Source of the DNA: JANQOH01 sp965201155
Lineage (GTDB): Bacteria > Pseudomonadota > Alphaproteobacteria > UBA7887
Length of the DNA stretch: 64,000 nucleotides
NCBI GenBank assembly: GCA_965201155.1
Contig: OZ241752.1
Location: 2,356,001-2,420,000, forward strand
Direction: 5' to 3'
Positions 1 to 8,282 of the stretch are shown here, piece by piece. Position numbers and translations under genes: made by a program. The notes beneath the pieces were generated by a model that worked only from the letters and a program-made list of their open reading frames with translations, had not been told where the DNA came from and did not search any database. Each line of letters begins with the position of its first letter. The first letter of the stretch is position 1.

Positions 1-535
1 TCCTGCCGCCGAGCAGCACTGCCACGCCGAGGTCTCCCAGCCGCGCGCGCGACGCGGCGCGCGCGGCCGCCAGGAGGTCGGGCGTGACGCCGTGCAGTGC
101 GCCGCGGGTCTCCAGGACATTCGGGCCTTTCAGGCGGTCGTGGCGCGGCGCGATGACAAGGTCGAACCGATGCAGCGACAGGCGGGGATTCTGGATATGC
201 GCGGTGAAGGTTTTCCCGTTTGCGGTACGGCGAAGCGCTGCGGAGACGAACGCGCTTCGCTTGCCGCAGGTGATGAGCAGGTCGGGCCAGGGCGGGGTGA
301 GCGGCGGTGCCAGCCCGTGACGCAGCAAGCCGGGGATGCGGTGCGCCGGCAGGAAGCTCCATGGCCGCCGCAGGCGAATATTCATGGTTTCGAACGGCCC
401 GCCCAGGGCCGCGGCCAGCCCCCGGACCTGGCCGGCAATGCCGGCTTCGCCCGTCGTCAGCGCCCAGACCTTTACGGCGGACACGGCGTCGGTTGCCTCG
501 GAGGGATGCGTCATGGACGTCACGTCAGGCGGCAT
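1..535 (-). CDS. ELM1-family (DUF1022-type) protein, partial at window edge
   Basis: Reading the minus strand gives an open frame from an ATG at 535 (a second in-frame ATG lies at 514) that is still open at base 1, so only the N-terminal part is present. The protein has an early VWALTTGEAG segment and later LLITCGKRSAF, AHIQNPRL and VIAPRHDRL blocks. This is the pattern of the alphaproteobacterial 'mitochondrial fission ELM1' family, which has a glycosyltransferase-like GT-B fold. The molecular function of the bacterial members is not established. Neither candidate start has a clear ribosome-binding site. The gene diverges from the PhyH dioxygenase across about 100 bases. The family call rests on recognised motifs only. 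Confidence 0.7.
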   Translation of the reverse strand, partial: MPPDVTSMTHPSEATDAVSAVKVWALTTGEAGIAGQVRGLAAALGGPFETMNIRLRRPWSFLPAHRIPGLLRHGLAPPLTPPWPDLLITCGKRSAFVSAALRRTANGKTFTAHIQNPRLSLHRFDLVIAPRHDRLKGPNVLETRGALHGVTPDLLAAARAASRARLGDLGVAVLLGGR

Positions 536-637
536 ACAGGCTTGTTGCGTCGGGGCTTGCAGGGCGGCCCGGATTCGGCGAATCTAGGCTTGACCAGAAG
601 GCCGTTGTGTGCCGCGACATCACCGTGAGGCGCGATC

Positions 638-1474
638 ATGCCGAAAGCCCTATCCTCCGCCGACGTGTTTCGCTACCAGGACGAAGGCTACACATCCCCG
701 GTGCCGGTTCTGGACAGGGGTGAAGCCGCGACACTGCGCGCCGATCTTGAAGCCTTGGAGGCCAGACAGGGCGGTGCACTGAAGCCCGAACAGCGCAACA
801 AGGCGCATCTGCTGTTCAAATGGCTCGACGATCTGATTCGCGACCCGCGTGTCCTCGATCCGGTGGAGGACGTCATCGGCCCCGACATCCTGTGCTGGAA
901 CACGGTATTCTGGATCAAGGAGCCGCATACGACCAGTCATGTCTCATGGCATCAGGATATTCGCTATTGGGGCCTTGAGGGCGGCGATGTCGTGAGCTGC
1001 TGGCTGGCCTTGTCGCCGGCGACCCGGGAAAGCGGCTGCATGCGCGTGCTGCCGGGTTCGCACAAGCGCCCGGTGATGACGCATGATGACCGATACGGGG
1101 CCGACAACATGCTGACGCGCGGGCAGGAAATCTCCGACGCCATCGACGAGGACGAAACGGTGCTGATGCCGCTGCAAGCGGGCGAAATGTCGATGCATGA
1201 TGTGCGAACGGCGCATGCCTCGCCGGCCAACATGTCCGATGACCGCCGCATCGGCGTCTCCATGCATTTCCTGCCGCCGACAACCCGGCAATCGATCGGC
1301 GAGTGGGACAGCGCGGCGCTGGTTCGCGGCAGTGACACTCACCGGCATTTTTTCCATACGCCGGTGCCGAAGCGGGATTTCGACCCCGACCTTATCGCGT
1401 TCCACCAGCGCGCCGCCGGCGCCGTCCGCGACATTGTCTATCATGGCGCGGAGCATAATACCGCGCGCTTCTGA
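638..1474 (+). CDS. phytanoyl-CoA dioxygenase (PhyH) family protein
   Basis: A 278-residue Fe(II)/2-oxoglutarate dioxygenase-type protein of the PhyH family. The HxD half of the iron-binding facial triad is visible in VSWHQDIRYW, and the distal histidine in TAHASPAN. Between them lie the family-typical SGCMRVLPGSHK segment and an acidic linker. Length and motif order fit the family, which hydroxylates diverse substrates from phytanoyl-CoA to natural products, so the substrate cannot be read from sequence. It is followed after 24 bases by a GFA-family zinc protein and then a lipoprotein hydrolase in the same direction. Those neighbours do not reveal a pathway. A likely cytosolic enzyme with no signal peptide. 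Confidence 0.88.
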   Translation: MPKALSSADVFRYQDEGYTSPVPVLDRGEAATLRADLEALEARQGGALKPEQRNKAHLLFKWLDDLIRDPRVLDPVEDVIGPDILCWNTVFWIKEPHTTSHVSWHQDIRYWGLEGGDVVSCWLALSPATRESGCMRVLPGSHKRPVMTHDDRYGADNMLTRGQEISDAIDEDETVLMPLQAGEMSMHDVRTAHASPANMSDDRRIGVSMHFLPPTTRQSIGEWDSAALVRGSDTHRHFFHTPVPKRDFDPDLIAFHQRAAGAVRDIVYHGAEHNTARF

Positions 1475-1498
1475 CGGCGACGGCAGGGAAAACGCAAC

Positions 1499-1939
1499 AT
1501 GGAAAGCGACGCCACAAAAAGCGGCAGGAAAATCACCGGCGGCTGCAATTGCGGCGCCGTCCGCTACCATATTGACGGCGCGCCCCTGCGCGTGAGCCAT
1601 TGCCATTGTGAAATCTGCCGCCGCGCGAGCGGTGGAATCGCCGCTACCCTTGCCGCGTTTCCAGCGGAGCAGGTGCACTGGCAAGGGGTGGAACCGCAGA
1701 CCTACCGTTCATCCGACTTCGGCTTTCGCCGCTTTTGCGGCACATGCGGCAGCCAACTCGAATTCGGTTTCGATTCCCGGCCGGAATTGCGCATCATTGC
1801 CGTCGGCAGCATGGACGATCCTTCGATGGCGCCGGCTATGCGGCATAATTTCATTTCCGAAAAAGTGGCATGGGTGCATCTTGATGAACATCTGCCTGCC
1901 AAGGCGCGCTGGTGGAATCCGCCGCCGGGGCATGAATAG
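1499..1939 (+). CDS. GFA-family (Mss4-like) zinc protein
   Basis: A 146-residue protein of the family named after glutathione-dependent formaldehyde-activating enzyme, with a Mss4-like zinc fold. The cysteine pattern is clear: GGCNCGAVRY near residue 17, then SHCHCEICRRASGG, then FCGTCGSQLEF. These bind two zinc ions in characterised members. The family's name derives from Gfa, but most members have no proven formaldehyde activity, so this should not be read as a detoxification enzyme. It follows the PhyH gene closely and may be cotranscribed with it. Confidence 0.85.
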   Translation: MESDATKSGRKITGGCNCGAVRYHIDGAPLRVSHCHCEICRRASGGIAATLAAFPAEQVHWQGVEPQTYRSSDFGFRRFCGTCGSQLEFGFDSRPELRIIAVGSMDDPSMAPAMRHNFISEKVAWVHLDEHLPAKARWWNPPPGHE

Positions 1940-1996
1940 GCCCCCCGGCGCGGCAGGCGTCCCGCCCGCGCACGAGAAGGACGAGCGGAGGCCCGT

Positions 1997-2980
1997 GTGG
2001 CGCATGTGAGCCGGCGCGACTTTCTGCTCACCTCTGCTGCCGCCGTACTGGCCGGCTGCGCAGACGGGCGCCCTGTTCCGGTCGTCGATTCGGATACACC
2101 GGTGGCGACGGTTGCGGAAGGCGAGGGACGCTTTGCGGTGGCCGGCGGCGAGGCGTGGTACACGGTCATGGGCAGCGGCCCCGGCGCCCCTCTGGTGGCG
2201 GCGCATGGCGGCCCCGGATTCAGTCACGACTACCTGATGCCGCTTGCCGAGCTGGGCAGCGACCGCCCGGTCATCCTCTACGACCAGCTCGACTGCGGCA
2301 ATTCAGCGCGCCCCGGCGCGGCGGCCAACTGGACCGTCAGCCGGTTTGTCAGTGAAATCGAATCCCTGCGCACGGCGTTGGGGCTGACGCGGTTTCACCT
2401 GCTCGGGCACGCATGGGGCGGTGCCCTGGCGGTGGAATATGCGGCGGCCTCTCCGGGCCGGGTGCTTTCCTGCGTTCTGGCCAGCCCGTTGATCAACTCC
2501 CGGCGCTGGACTGAGGACAATCTGCTGTGGCGCCGCCTGCTGCCCGACCCGGTGCAGCGCACGCTGGACGAACATGAGGCGGCCGGAACAACGGGATCAG
2601 ACGCTTATCAGGCAGCGATGCAGGTATTCTACGACCGGCATCTGTGCCGTGTATCGCCCTGGCCCGAACCGCTTCTTGCGTCGTTGAAGAAGAGCAACGC
2701 GGACCTCTATGTCAGCATGTGGGGCGAGAACGAGTTTTTCGCGACGGGCACGCTGCGCAGCCATGACGGGACGGTGAGCCTGCCGCGCATTGCCGCGCCG
2801 GTCCTGTTCACCGGCGGCGAATTCGACGAGGCGCCGCCGGCGACCCTGTATCGCTATGCGCGTCTCGTTAACTCGGCGGCTGACGTCCGGGTCATCACCG
2901 ACGCTTCGCACATGCCGCATCTGGAACAGACCGGTGCGTATCTGCAGGCCCTGAGAGTATTTTTTGGCGCTATCGGCTGA
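1997..2980 (+). CDS. Tat/lipoprotein S33-type hydrolase lacking the nucleophile serine
   Basis: A 327-residue alpha/beta hydrolase of the proline iminopeptidase (S33) type. The GTG start gives a Tat-like SRRDFLL segment followed by a lipobox LAGC, implying export and lipidation. The HGGPG oxyanion-hole motif and the DQLDCGNS segment are present. The elbow that normally reads GHSWGG reads GHAWGG, placing alanine at residue 139 where the catalytic serine should be. The other triad residues remain (Asp277 in GEFDEAPP and His305 in ASHMPHLE). The serine codon would need only one base change (TCA to GCA). The protein is therefore either catalytically dead, repurposed, or affected by a sequence error. 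Confidence 0.82.
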   Translation: MAHVSRRDFLLTSAAAVLAGCADGRPVPVVDSDTPVATVAEGEGRFAVAGGEAWYTVMGSGPGAPLVAAHGGPGFSHDYLMPLAELGSDRPVILYDQLDCGNSARPGAAANWTVSRFVSEIESLRTALGLTRFHLLGHAWGGALAVEYAAASPGRVLSCVLASPLINSRRWTEDNLLWRRLLPDPVQRTLDEHEAAGTTGSDAYQAAMQVFYDRHLCRVSPWPEPLLASLKKSNADLYVSMWGENEFFATGTLRSHDGTVSLPRIAAPVLFTGGEFDEAPPATLYRYARLVNSAADVRVITDASHMPHLEQTGAYLQALRVFFGAIG

Positions 2981-2986
2981 TTCGCT

Positions 2987-3643
2987 TCAGGCGAGATGAT
3001 CACGCAGGAAACGGCCGCCGATTGCCAGTCCTTCGGGAGCGATGGCATGGCCGACGCCGCGGCAGACGTGCCATTGCGCAGCGATGTTCGCGGCGCCGAG
3101 CGCGGCAGCGGCGGCGAACATTGCGTCCACGGCAATCATGGAGTCGGCATCGCCGTGAATCAGCATCACCGGCACGCGCGCCGTTGCTTCCCGGCGCAGC
3201 CTCTCGCCCGCCACCAGCCGCCCCGAATAACCGAGCACGCAGGCCGGAGCGCGGCGGCGGCGCAATGCGACCTGAAGCGCCATCATGGTGCCCTGGCTGA
3301 AACCGGCCAGCGCCAGCCGGTCGTCGGTGAGGCCATGGGCCGCCAACAGCCGGTCGAGATAGGAATCGACAAGGGGAGCCGCCCGCGCCGCACCAGCATG
3401 CAGGCTTTCCTCTGTATAGTCGCCCAGGGCAAACCACTGGCGCCCTGTCGGGGCCATTGCGCAGGGTTCGGGCGCGTCGGGAGCGGCGAAACGACTGCGC
3501 GGGAGGGCGTTGGCCCAATGCGGGGCCAAGCCGATCAGGTCGTTGCCGTCGGCGCCGAAACCATGCAGTAGCACCACAAGGCTGTGAGGCTTGCCGCCGG
3601 CTGGCGGGGGCTGCTCCGGCCCGCGCAACTGAATCATTGTCAT
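2987..3643 (-). CDS. phospholipase/carboxylesterase family hydrolase
   Basis: A 218-residue cytosolic alpha/beta hydrolase of the phospholipase/carboxylesterase (acyl-protein thioesterase-like, YpfH-like) family. It shows LLHGFGADGNDLIGLA, the nucleophile elbow GFSQG, the acid in HGDADSMI and the histidine in GVGHAIAPEG, so the full Ser-Asp-His triad is present. Length is normal for the family. It converges with the preceding hydrolase with only six bases between stops, and it diverges from gluQ across about 100 bases. Substrate unknown; such enzymes cleave short-chain or thio-esters. Confidence 0.87.
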   Translation of the reverse strand: MTMIQLRGPEQPPPAGGKPHSLVVLLHGFGADGNDLIGLAPHWANALPRSRFAAPDAPEPCAMAPTGRQWFALGDYTEESLHAGAARAAPLVDSYLDRLLAAHGLTDDRLALAGFSQGTMMALQVALRRRRAPACVLGYSGRLVAGERLRREATARVPVMLIHGDADSMIAVDAMFAAAAALGAANIAAQWHVCRGVGHAIAPEGLAIGGRFLRDHLA

Positions 3644-3744
3644 TTCCCTTCCCTATGCGCTATGCGGGCATTGGCGCGGCATGATTGCGGTCCGCCGTAC
3701 CCCGCGCAATCCAGGGTTCAAATTCCAGTTTTCGCCGTATCGCT

Positions 3745-4584
3745 GTGACTTTTACCACCCGGTTTGCCCCAAGTCCGACCGGACTCATGCATTTGGGCCA
3801 CGCCTATGCCGCCTTGTTCGCGTGGTCGGAAGCGGCGCAGGCGAACGGCCGATTCGTCCTGCGCATCGAGGATATCGACGAGACGCGCTGCCGGCCGGGA
3901 TTCGAGGCCGCGATCTACGACGATCTGGCATGGCTGGGGCTGGACTGGGACACAGACGTCCGCCGCCAATCGGAGCATTATGAAGATTACGCCGACGCTC
4001 TGGTGCGCCTGGATGAGTTGGGAGTCATCTATCCGTGTTTTTGCACGCGCCGCGATATTCGTGCCGAGATCAAGCTTGCCGGCGCGGCACCCCACGGCCC
4101 GGACGGTTTCATCTATCCCGGAACCTGCCGCGACCTGAGCCACGAAACGCGGCGGCGGCGCATATTTCAGAATGAACCTCATGCCTGGCGCCTGGACAGC
4201 CGGGCGGCAATGGCGCTGACAGGCCCGCTCACCTGGCGCGACCGCAAATATGGAGAACAGCGGGTTGCACCGGAAGCGTTCGGCGATGTCGTCGTGGCGC
4301 GCAAGGATGTGCCGACCAGCTATCATCTGGCAGTGACCATCGACGATGCGCTGGCGGGAGTGACGCTGGTCACACGCGCCGACGACCTGTTTTTCACCAG
4401 CGCCATTCACCGCCTGTTGCAGGCCCTGCTCGGGATGCCCGTTCCGCTGTGGCATCATCATGCCGTGATCACCGACGCCAGCGGCGTGCGCCTCGCGAAG
4501 CGCAACCGCGCCATGACCCTGCAGTCGCTGCGCCGGGCCGGCAATTCCCCGGCCGATGTGCGCGCCATGGTCGGCTTCGGATGA
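3745..4584 (+). CDS. gluQ: glutamyl-Q tRNA(Asp) synthetase
   Basis: GluQRS glutamylates queuosine at position 34 of tRNA-Asp. It is a truncated glutamyl-tRNA synthetase paralogue without an anticodon-binding domain; the 279-residue length fits. The class I signature appears as FAPSPTGLMHLGHA and the KMSKS equivalent as RLAKRN. Zinc ligands are in PCFCTR and in the YPGTC segment downstream. The frame is open further upstream, to a TTG at 3685, but homology starts at VTFTTRFAPSP, so the GTG at 3745 is preferred although it lacks an obvious Shine-Dalgarno. It is convergent with the cobP gene with a 16-base gap. Confidence 0.93.
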   Translation: MTFTTRFAPSPTGLMHLGHAYAALFAWSEAAQANGRFVLRIEDIDETRCRPGFEAAIYDDLAWLGLDWDTDVRRQSEHYEDYADALVRLDELGVIYPCFCTRRDIRAEIKLAGAAPHGPDGFIYPGTCRDLSHETRRRRIFQNEPHAWRLDSRAAMALTGPLTWRDRKYGEQRVAPEAFGDVVVARKDVPTSYHLAVTIDDALAGVTLVTRADDLFFTSAIHRLLQALLGMPVPLWHHHAVITDASGVRLAKRNRAMTLQSLRRAGNSPADVRAMVGFG

Positions 4585-4600
4585 CCGGCGCGCGGCTGCC

Positions 4601-5131
4601 TTATTTCAGGCGCTGCGGAAGTCCGGCGGTAACGAACCAGACCCGGTCTGCAAGGGCGGCGATGCGCTGATGCAGCGCCCCCGCCGCGTCGCGAAAGCGG
4701 CGTGCGGCGGCATTGTCAGGCACGATTCCCAGGCCGACCTCATTGGACACCAGCACCACGGGTCCAACGGCGTGCGCCAGCGCCGAGGCCAGATCACTGC
4801 CTTCCGACTCCGGATTGCGCTGCGCCGCCATCAGATTCGCCAACCAGAGTGTCAGGCAATCGACCAGCGCCGCCGAACCGGGCGGAAGGCCGCGCAGCGC
4901 GTCCGCGAGGGCCAACGGCTCCTCAATGGTCGCCCAGGCACTGCCGCGCCGCGCCCGGTGCGCGGCGATACGCACCGCCATTTCGGCGTCACCGGGCGTG
5001 GCCGTGGCGATGTATACGGGACGGAGCCCGCTGTCGGCGACCAGATTTTCGGCAAACCGGCTTTTGCCTGAGCGCGTGCCGCCGAGCACCAGTGTGACCG
5101 CCGGCAGCGTATCAAGTTGTTTACGAGTCAT
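4601..5131 (-). CDS. cobP: bifunctional adenosylcobinamide kinase/adenosylcobinamide-phosphate guanylyltransferase
   Basis: CobP (CobU) phosphorylates adenosylcobinamide and then attaches GMP to give adenosylcobinamide-GDP, the activated intermediate for nucleotide-loop assembly of vitamin B12. The 176-residue protein starts at an ATG at 5131. It has the P-loop GGTRSGKSRFAE, the ATPGDAEM block with HRARR (guanylylation region), and VSNEVGLGIVPDNAAARRFRD near the end, all diagnostic. The frame stays open to 5476, but the extra residues have no homology and overlap cbtB. It diverges from the cobalt transporter genes cbtBA across 78 bases, too short for a full cobalamin riboswitch. Confidence 0.94.
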   Translation of the reverse strand: MTRKQLDTLPAVTLVLGGTRSGKSRFAENLVADSGLRPVYIATATPGDAEMAVRIAAHRARRGSAWATIEEPLALADALRGLPPGSAALVDCLTLWLANLMAAQRNPESEGSDLASALAHAVGPVVLVSNEVGLGIVPDNAAARRFRDAAGALHQRIAALADRVWFVTAGLPQRLK

Positions 5132-5209
5132 TGTCTGCCGCCTTATAGTGGGTTGCCCGCCGCCGAACGGCCGGTCGGCGAGGACAGTTGCATCGACGGA
5201 GGATCCACT

Positions 5210-5383
5210 ATGACGATCATGGCTGTCGCACGGAACGGCACTGCTGCAGGCACGCGCGCGCCGGCGTTTCTCGCCGCCCTGCTGGGCTTTGCGCTGCTTT
5301 ATGGCGTGGGTTTTGCCGGACCGGCCGCACTGCACGAGGCGGCGCATGACGGCCGCCACGGACTCGCTTTCCCCTGTCATTGA
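5210..5383 (+). CDS. cbtB: CbtB-type cobalt transporter subunit
   Basis: A 57-residue membrane protein with one hydrophobic helix (AFLAALLGFALLYGVGFAGP) and the diagnostic histidine-rich tail HEAAHDGRHGLAFPCH. This tail is typical of CbtB, the small subunit of a predicted cobalt uptake system with CbtA. The ATG at 5210 is chosen because a strong GGAGG lies seven bases upstream. It overlaps the start of cbtA and stands between cobP and cobB/cobA, consistent with supplying cobalt for B12 synthesis. The function in this family is inferred largely from genomic context, including B12 riboswitches in other genomes. Confidence 0.9.
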   Translation: MTIMAVARNGTAAGTRAPAFLAALLGFALLYGVGFAGPAALHEAAHDGRHGLAFPCH

Positions 5384-6104
5384 GGCGTTTCTGACGTTGT
5401 TCAGACACATCCTCCTGGCAGCGGTGTGCGCCGGCATCGCCGCCGGTGCGGTGTTGACGGCCGTCCAGATGTTCAAGGTGCTGCCGCTGATCGCCGCCGC
5501 CGAGACCTACGAAACAGGCGAAACCCACCACGGACATCATGATGCGGGGCATCATGAGGAGTCCGGCGGCGCGGTGCATGATGCAGGACGACTGACCTAC
5601 ACGCTGGCGGCCAATGTCCTCGCCGGCGTGGCGCTGGCCTTGATTCTGGTGTCGGCATTGTCGTTGGCGCCGCCGGCGGACTGGCGCCGAGGCATGGTGT
5701 TGGGCGCCGCCGGTTTTGTCGCATTCTCGCTCGCTCCCGCTGTCGGCTTGCCGCCGGGGCTGCCCGGCATGGCCAGCGCCGCGCTGGAAGCGCGCCAGAT
5801 ATGGTGGGCCTGCACTGTCGCGTCCACTGCCGCCGGCCTGGCGCTGCTCGCATTTCCCCCGGCATGGTGGGCCCGCGCGGCGGCTGTCGCGTTTATCGTG
5901 GCGCCACATCTGGTCGGTGCACCCGGCAGCACAGAGTACGCGGCAGCATTGCCCGCTGGACTGGCGGCGGCATTCGTGAGCGCCAGCCTCGCTGCCAGCC
6001 TCGTATTCTGGCTGGTGATCGGCGGTCTCGGCGCGCATCTTTTTGCGCGCTTCCGCGCCGATCAATCACCTGCGGAATCGGGCGGCGCGCGATCGACGAG
6101 ATGA
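5346..6104 (+). CDS. cbtA: CbtA-type cobalt transporter
   Basis: A roughly 252-residue integral membrane protein. The N-terminal segment FRHILLAAVCAGIAAGAVLTAVQMFKVLPLI followed by AAETYE matches CbtA. It is followed by a histidine-rich loop (HHGHHDAGHHEESGG) and then four more hydrophobic helices. The loop is a likely metal-capture site. The ATG at 5346 overlaps cbtB by 38 bases. CbtA proteins usually begin near the first helix, so a later TTG just after the cbtB stop is also possible. The 3' end overlaps the convergent cobB gene by 43 bases. Confidence 0.88.
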   Translation: MTAATDSLSPVIEAFLTLFRHILLAAVCAGIAAGAVLTAVQMFKVLPLIAAAETYETGETHHGHHDAGHHEESGGAVHDAGRLTYTLAANVLAGVALALILVSALSLAPPADWRRGMVLGAAGFVAFSLAPAVGLPPGLPGMASAALEARQIWWACTVASTAAGLALLAFPPAWWARAAAVAFIVAPHLVGAPGSTEYAAALPAGLAAAFVSASLAASLVFWLVIGGLGAHLFARFRADQSPAESGGARSTR

Positions 6105-7381
6105 CAGAACGAACCGGACACGCACCCCCGGCGCAGCCCCGCCACCCCGCCTGAGTCGCCGTCCGGCGCCTGCCAGTCGAACAGCGGCCGGGCGCGCGAA
6201 TGATCTTCCTGCAAGACCGACGCATAATGAAACTCATGGCCTCGCCAGATGCTTCCGGCCCGGCCCAGGGAGCTGTCATCCCGCAGCGCCAGTACGCGGT
6301 AACCGAGATGAAGCCGGGGCGCGGAGAAATCGGTTTCCAGCGGCAGCAAGCCCGCCATGCCGTAACGGCGCCCCGATTTGTCGACCAGCCTCTCTCCGAG
6401 CACCATATAGCCGCCGCACTCGCCGTGAATAGCAGCGCCGCGCCGCGCCGCGGCCCGCAATCCCTCGAGAAACCGCCGGTTTTCGGCGAGTCGACCGGCG
6501 TGCAATTCGGGATAGCCGCCGGGAAGCCACACTGCGTCGGCCTCCAGGTGCGGCGCTTCGTCCGCAAGGGGCGAAAAGGGCGATACCGCCACCCCGGCGG
6601 CCGCCCAGCCCGTGCGCCAATGCTCGTAAGTGAACCGGAACGCACTGTCGGACGCCAGCGCGATATGCCCGCCGAGCCGCGGCGGCGACAGCGGCGGCGC
6701 GCCGGTGTCGATATTCGGCTTTCGCGCGAGCCGTATCAGGCGGTCGATATCGACCGCGCTGCCGACGATTTCCGCTGCGCAGTCAAGAAACGCTTCGAGA
6801 CGCGGATGCTCCGACGCCTGAATCAGACCGAGATGGCGTTCGGGCAATTCCAGCGCTCCGTCTCGCGGCACAAAACCGAGCGGCACCTGCGTACAGGCCT
6901 CGGCGATCAACCGCGCATGGCGCTCGCCCGCGACGCGGTTGCAAATTGCGCCGACGACGGTGACATCCGGTCGATGGCGCGCAAAACCCTCGATCACGGC
7001 GGCGGCGCTTGCCGCCTGTCCGCGCACATCCACCACCAGAACCACGGGCAGGCGCAGCCGGGCGGCAAGTTCGGCGGTTGAGCCGGCGCCACCGCCGGCG
7101 CCGTCGAACAAGCCCATCACGCCCTCGCCAATCACGAGGTCGGCATCGGTTGCGGCGCGGCGATATTCGGCGCCCAGAACTGCCGGACGCATGGCCCATG
7201 GGTCCATATTCCCGCAGGGACGCCCCGTTGCGGCCGTATGGAAGGCAGGGTCGATATAGTCCGGCCCCGCCTTGAACGCGCTCACGCGAACGTCTCGCCG
7301 CCGCAGATGGCGCAACAGGCCAAGCGTGATTACCGTCTTGCCACTGCCGGACGCGGGCGCGGCAATGATCAGGCCGGGCAT
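6062..7381 (-). CDS. cobB: cobyrinate a,c-diamide synthase
   Basis: CobB (CbiA family) performs the ATP- and glutamine-dependent amidation of the a and c side chains of the corrin ring. The 439-residue protein has an N-terminal P-loop-like GLIIAAPASGSGKT and FKAGPDYIDP, and a C-terminal class I glutamine amidotransferase domain with WLPGGYPELHA and the nucleophile cysteine in GECGGYMVLGE. The ATG at 7381 is preferred because homology begins at MPGLIIAAP; the frame is open 120 bases further upstream into cobA. It follows cobA by 16 bases and so is cotranscribed with it. Confidence 0.94.
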   Translation of the reverse strand: MPGLIIAAPASGSGKTVITLGLLRHLRRRDVRVSAFKAGPDYIDPAFHTAATGRPCGNMDPWAMRPAVLGAEYRRAATDADLVIGEGVMGLFDGAGGGAGSTAELAARLRLPVVLVVDVRGQAASAAAVIEGFARHRPDVTVVGAICNRVAGERHARLIAEACTQVPLGFVPRDGALELPERHLGLIQASEHPRLEAFLDCAAEIVGSAVDIDRLIRLARKPNIDTGAPPLSPPRLGGHIALASDSAFRFTYEHWRTGWAAAGVAVSPFSPLADEAPHLEADAVWLPGGYPELHAGRLAENRRFLEGLRAAARRGAAIHGECGGYMVLGERLVDKSGRRYGMAGLLPLETDFSAPRLHLGYRVLALRDDSSLGRAGSIWRGHEFHYASVLQEDHSRARPLFDWQAPDGDSGGVAGLRRGCVSGSFCHLVDRAPPDSAGD

Positions 7382-7397
7382 CGGCACAGGGCGCCGC

Positions 7398-8255
7398 TCA
7401 GACCGCGCCGGAAGCGAGCGGGTCTGCGTCCAGCACGCGCCCCTGCGACGCTCCCAGCCAGTCGAGACCTGCGCGCAGCCGCACGACCTCGCCGACGACA
7501 ACCAGCGCCGGCGGCTCTACCTTCGCCCGCGCTGCATCGACGATGCACCTGCCGAGCGTGGTCTCCACCACCCGCTGCGCCGGCGTTGTGGCGCGGGCAA
7601 CGATCGCCACAGGGTCTGTCTCAGGGCGTCCGCCGGCGCGCAGCCGCTCCACAATCACCGGCAGATGCTTGAGCGCCATGTAGATCACGAGTACTTGCGC
7701 GCCGCGCGCCAGCGCCGGCCAGTCGATGCTCTGCGGTACATCGCCGCCGGCGTCATGGCCGGTCACGAAGCACACGGAAGCATTGGTCGCGCGATGGGTC
7801 AGGGGTATGCCGGCATAAGCGAGGCCGCCAAGTCCTGCAGAAATGCCCGGCACCACACGGAACGGAACGCCGGCGCGAACCAGCGCCAGGGTTTCCTCGC
7901 CGCCGCGTCCGAAGATGAAAGGGTCGCCGCCCTTGAGGCGCACCACCCGCTGCCCGGCCCGCGCCAGCGCAATGACCTTTTGCGAGATATCCGGCTGGCG
8001 GGTTGACGGCTTGCCGCCGCGCTTGCCGGCATAATGGCGCGCCGCGCTGCGCGGAATCATGTCCAGGATAGCCGCACCCACCAGCGCGTCATAGACCACG
8101 GCATCGGCCTGCGTCAGGGCGTGCCATGCGTGCAGGGTCAACAGGCCGGGGTCGCCCGGGCCGGCACCGACCAGCCACACCCAACCTGGCAACAGGGTCT
8201 GCGGTTCAAGGCCGGGGGGAAGGGGAACAGCCGCGTCACTCATGGCGGCACTCAT
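7398..8255 (-). CDS. cobA: uroporphyrinogen-III C-methyltransferase
   Basis: This enzyme uses SAM to methylate uroporphyrinogen III at C-2 and C-7, giving precorrin-2, the branch point toward cobalamin and siroheme. The 285-residue protein carries VGAGPGDPGLLTL near the N-terminus, RLKGGDPFIFGRGGEE, VVPGISAGLGG and ATNASVCFVTGHD, which together identify SUMT. No CysG-type N-terminal domain is present. A 27-base gap separates it from livF upstream, so it appears to be read through from the liv operon, an unusual placement. cobB follows directly. Confidence 0.95.
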   Translation of the reverse strand: MSAAMSDAAVPLPPGLEPQTLLPGWVWLVGAGPGDPGLLTLHAWHALTQADAVVYDALVGAAILDMIPRSAARHYAGKRGGKPSTRQPDISQKVIALARAGQRVVRLKGGDPFIFGRGGEETLALVRAGVPFRVVPGISAGLGGLAYAGIPLTHRATNASVCFVTGHDAGGDVPQSIDWPALARGAQVLVIYMALKHLPVIVERLRAGGRPETDPVAIVARATTPAQRVVETTLGRCIVDAARAKVEPPALVVVGEVVRLRAGLDWLGASQGRVLDADPLASGAV

Positions 8256-8282
8256 ACACTGCTCGCCGGGGCGGGCGTGCGC

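Noticed and set aside
5132..5209. Cobalamin riboswitch between cobP and cbtB
   Set aside because: The gap is 78 bases and lacks a recognisable B12-box.
5289..5345. Longer N-terminus for CbtA
   Set aside because: The extra residues overlap cbtB, lack family similarity and lack a ribosome-binding site.
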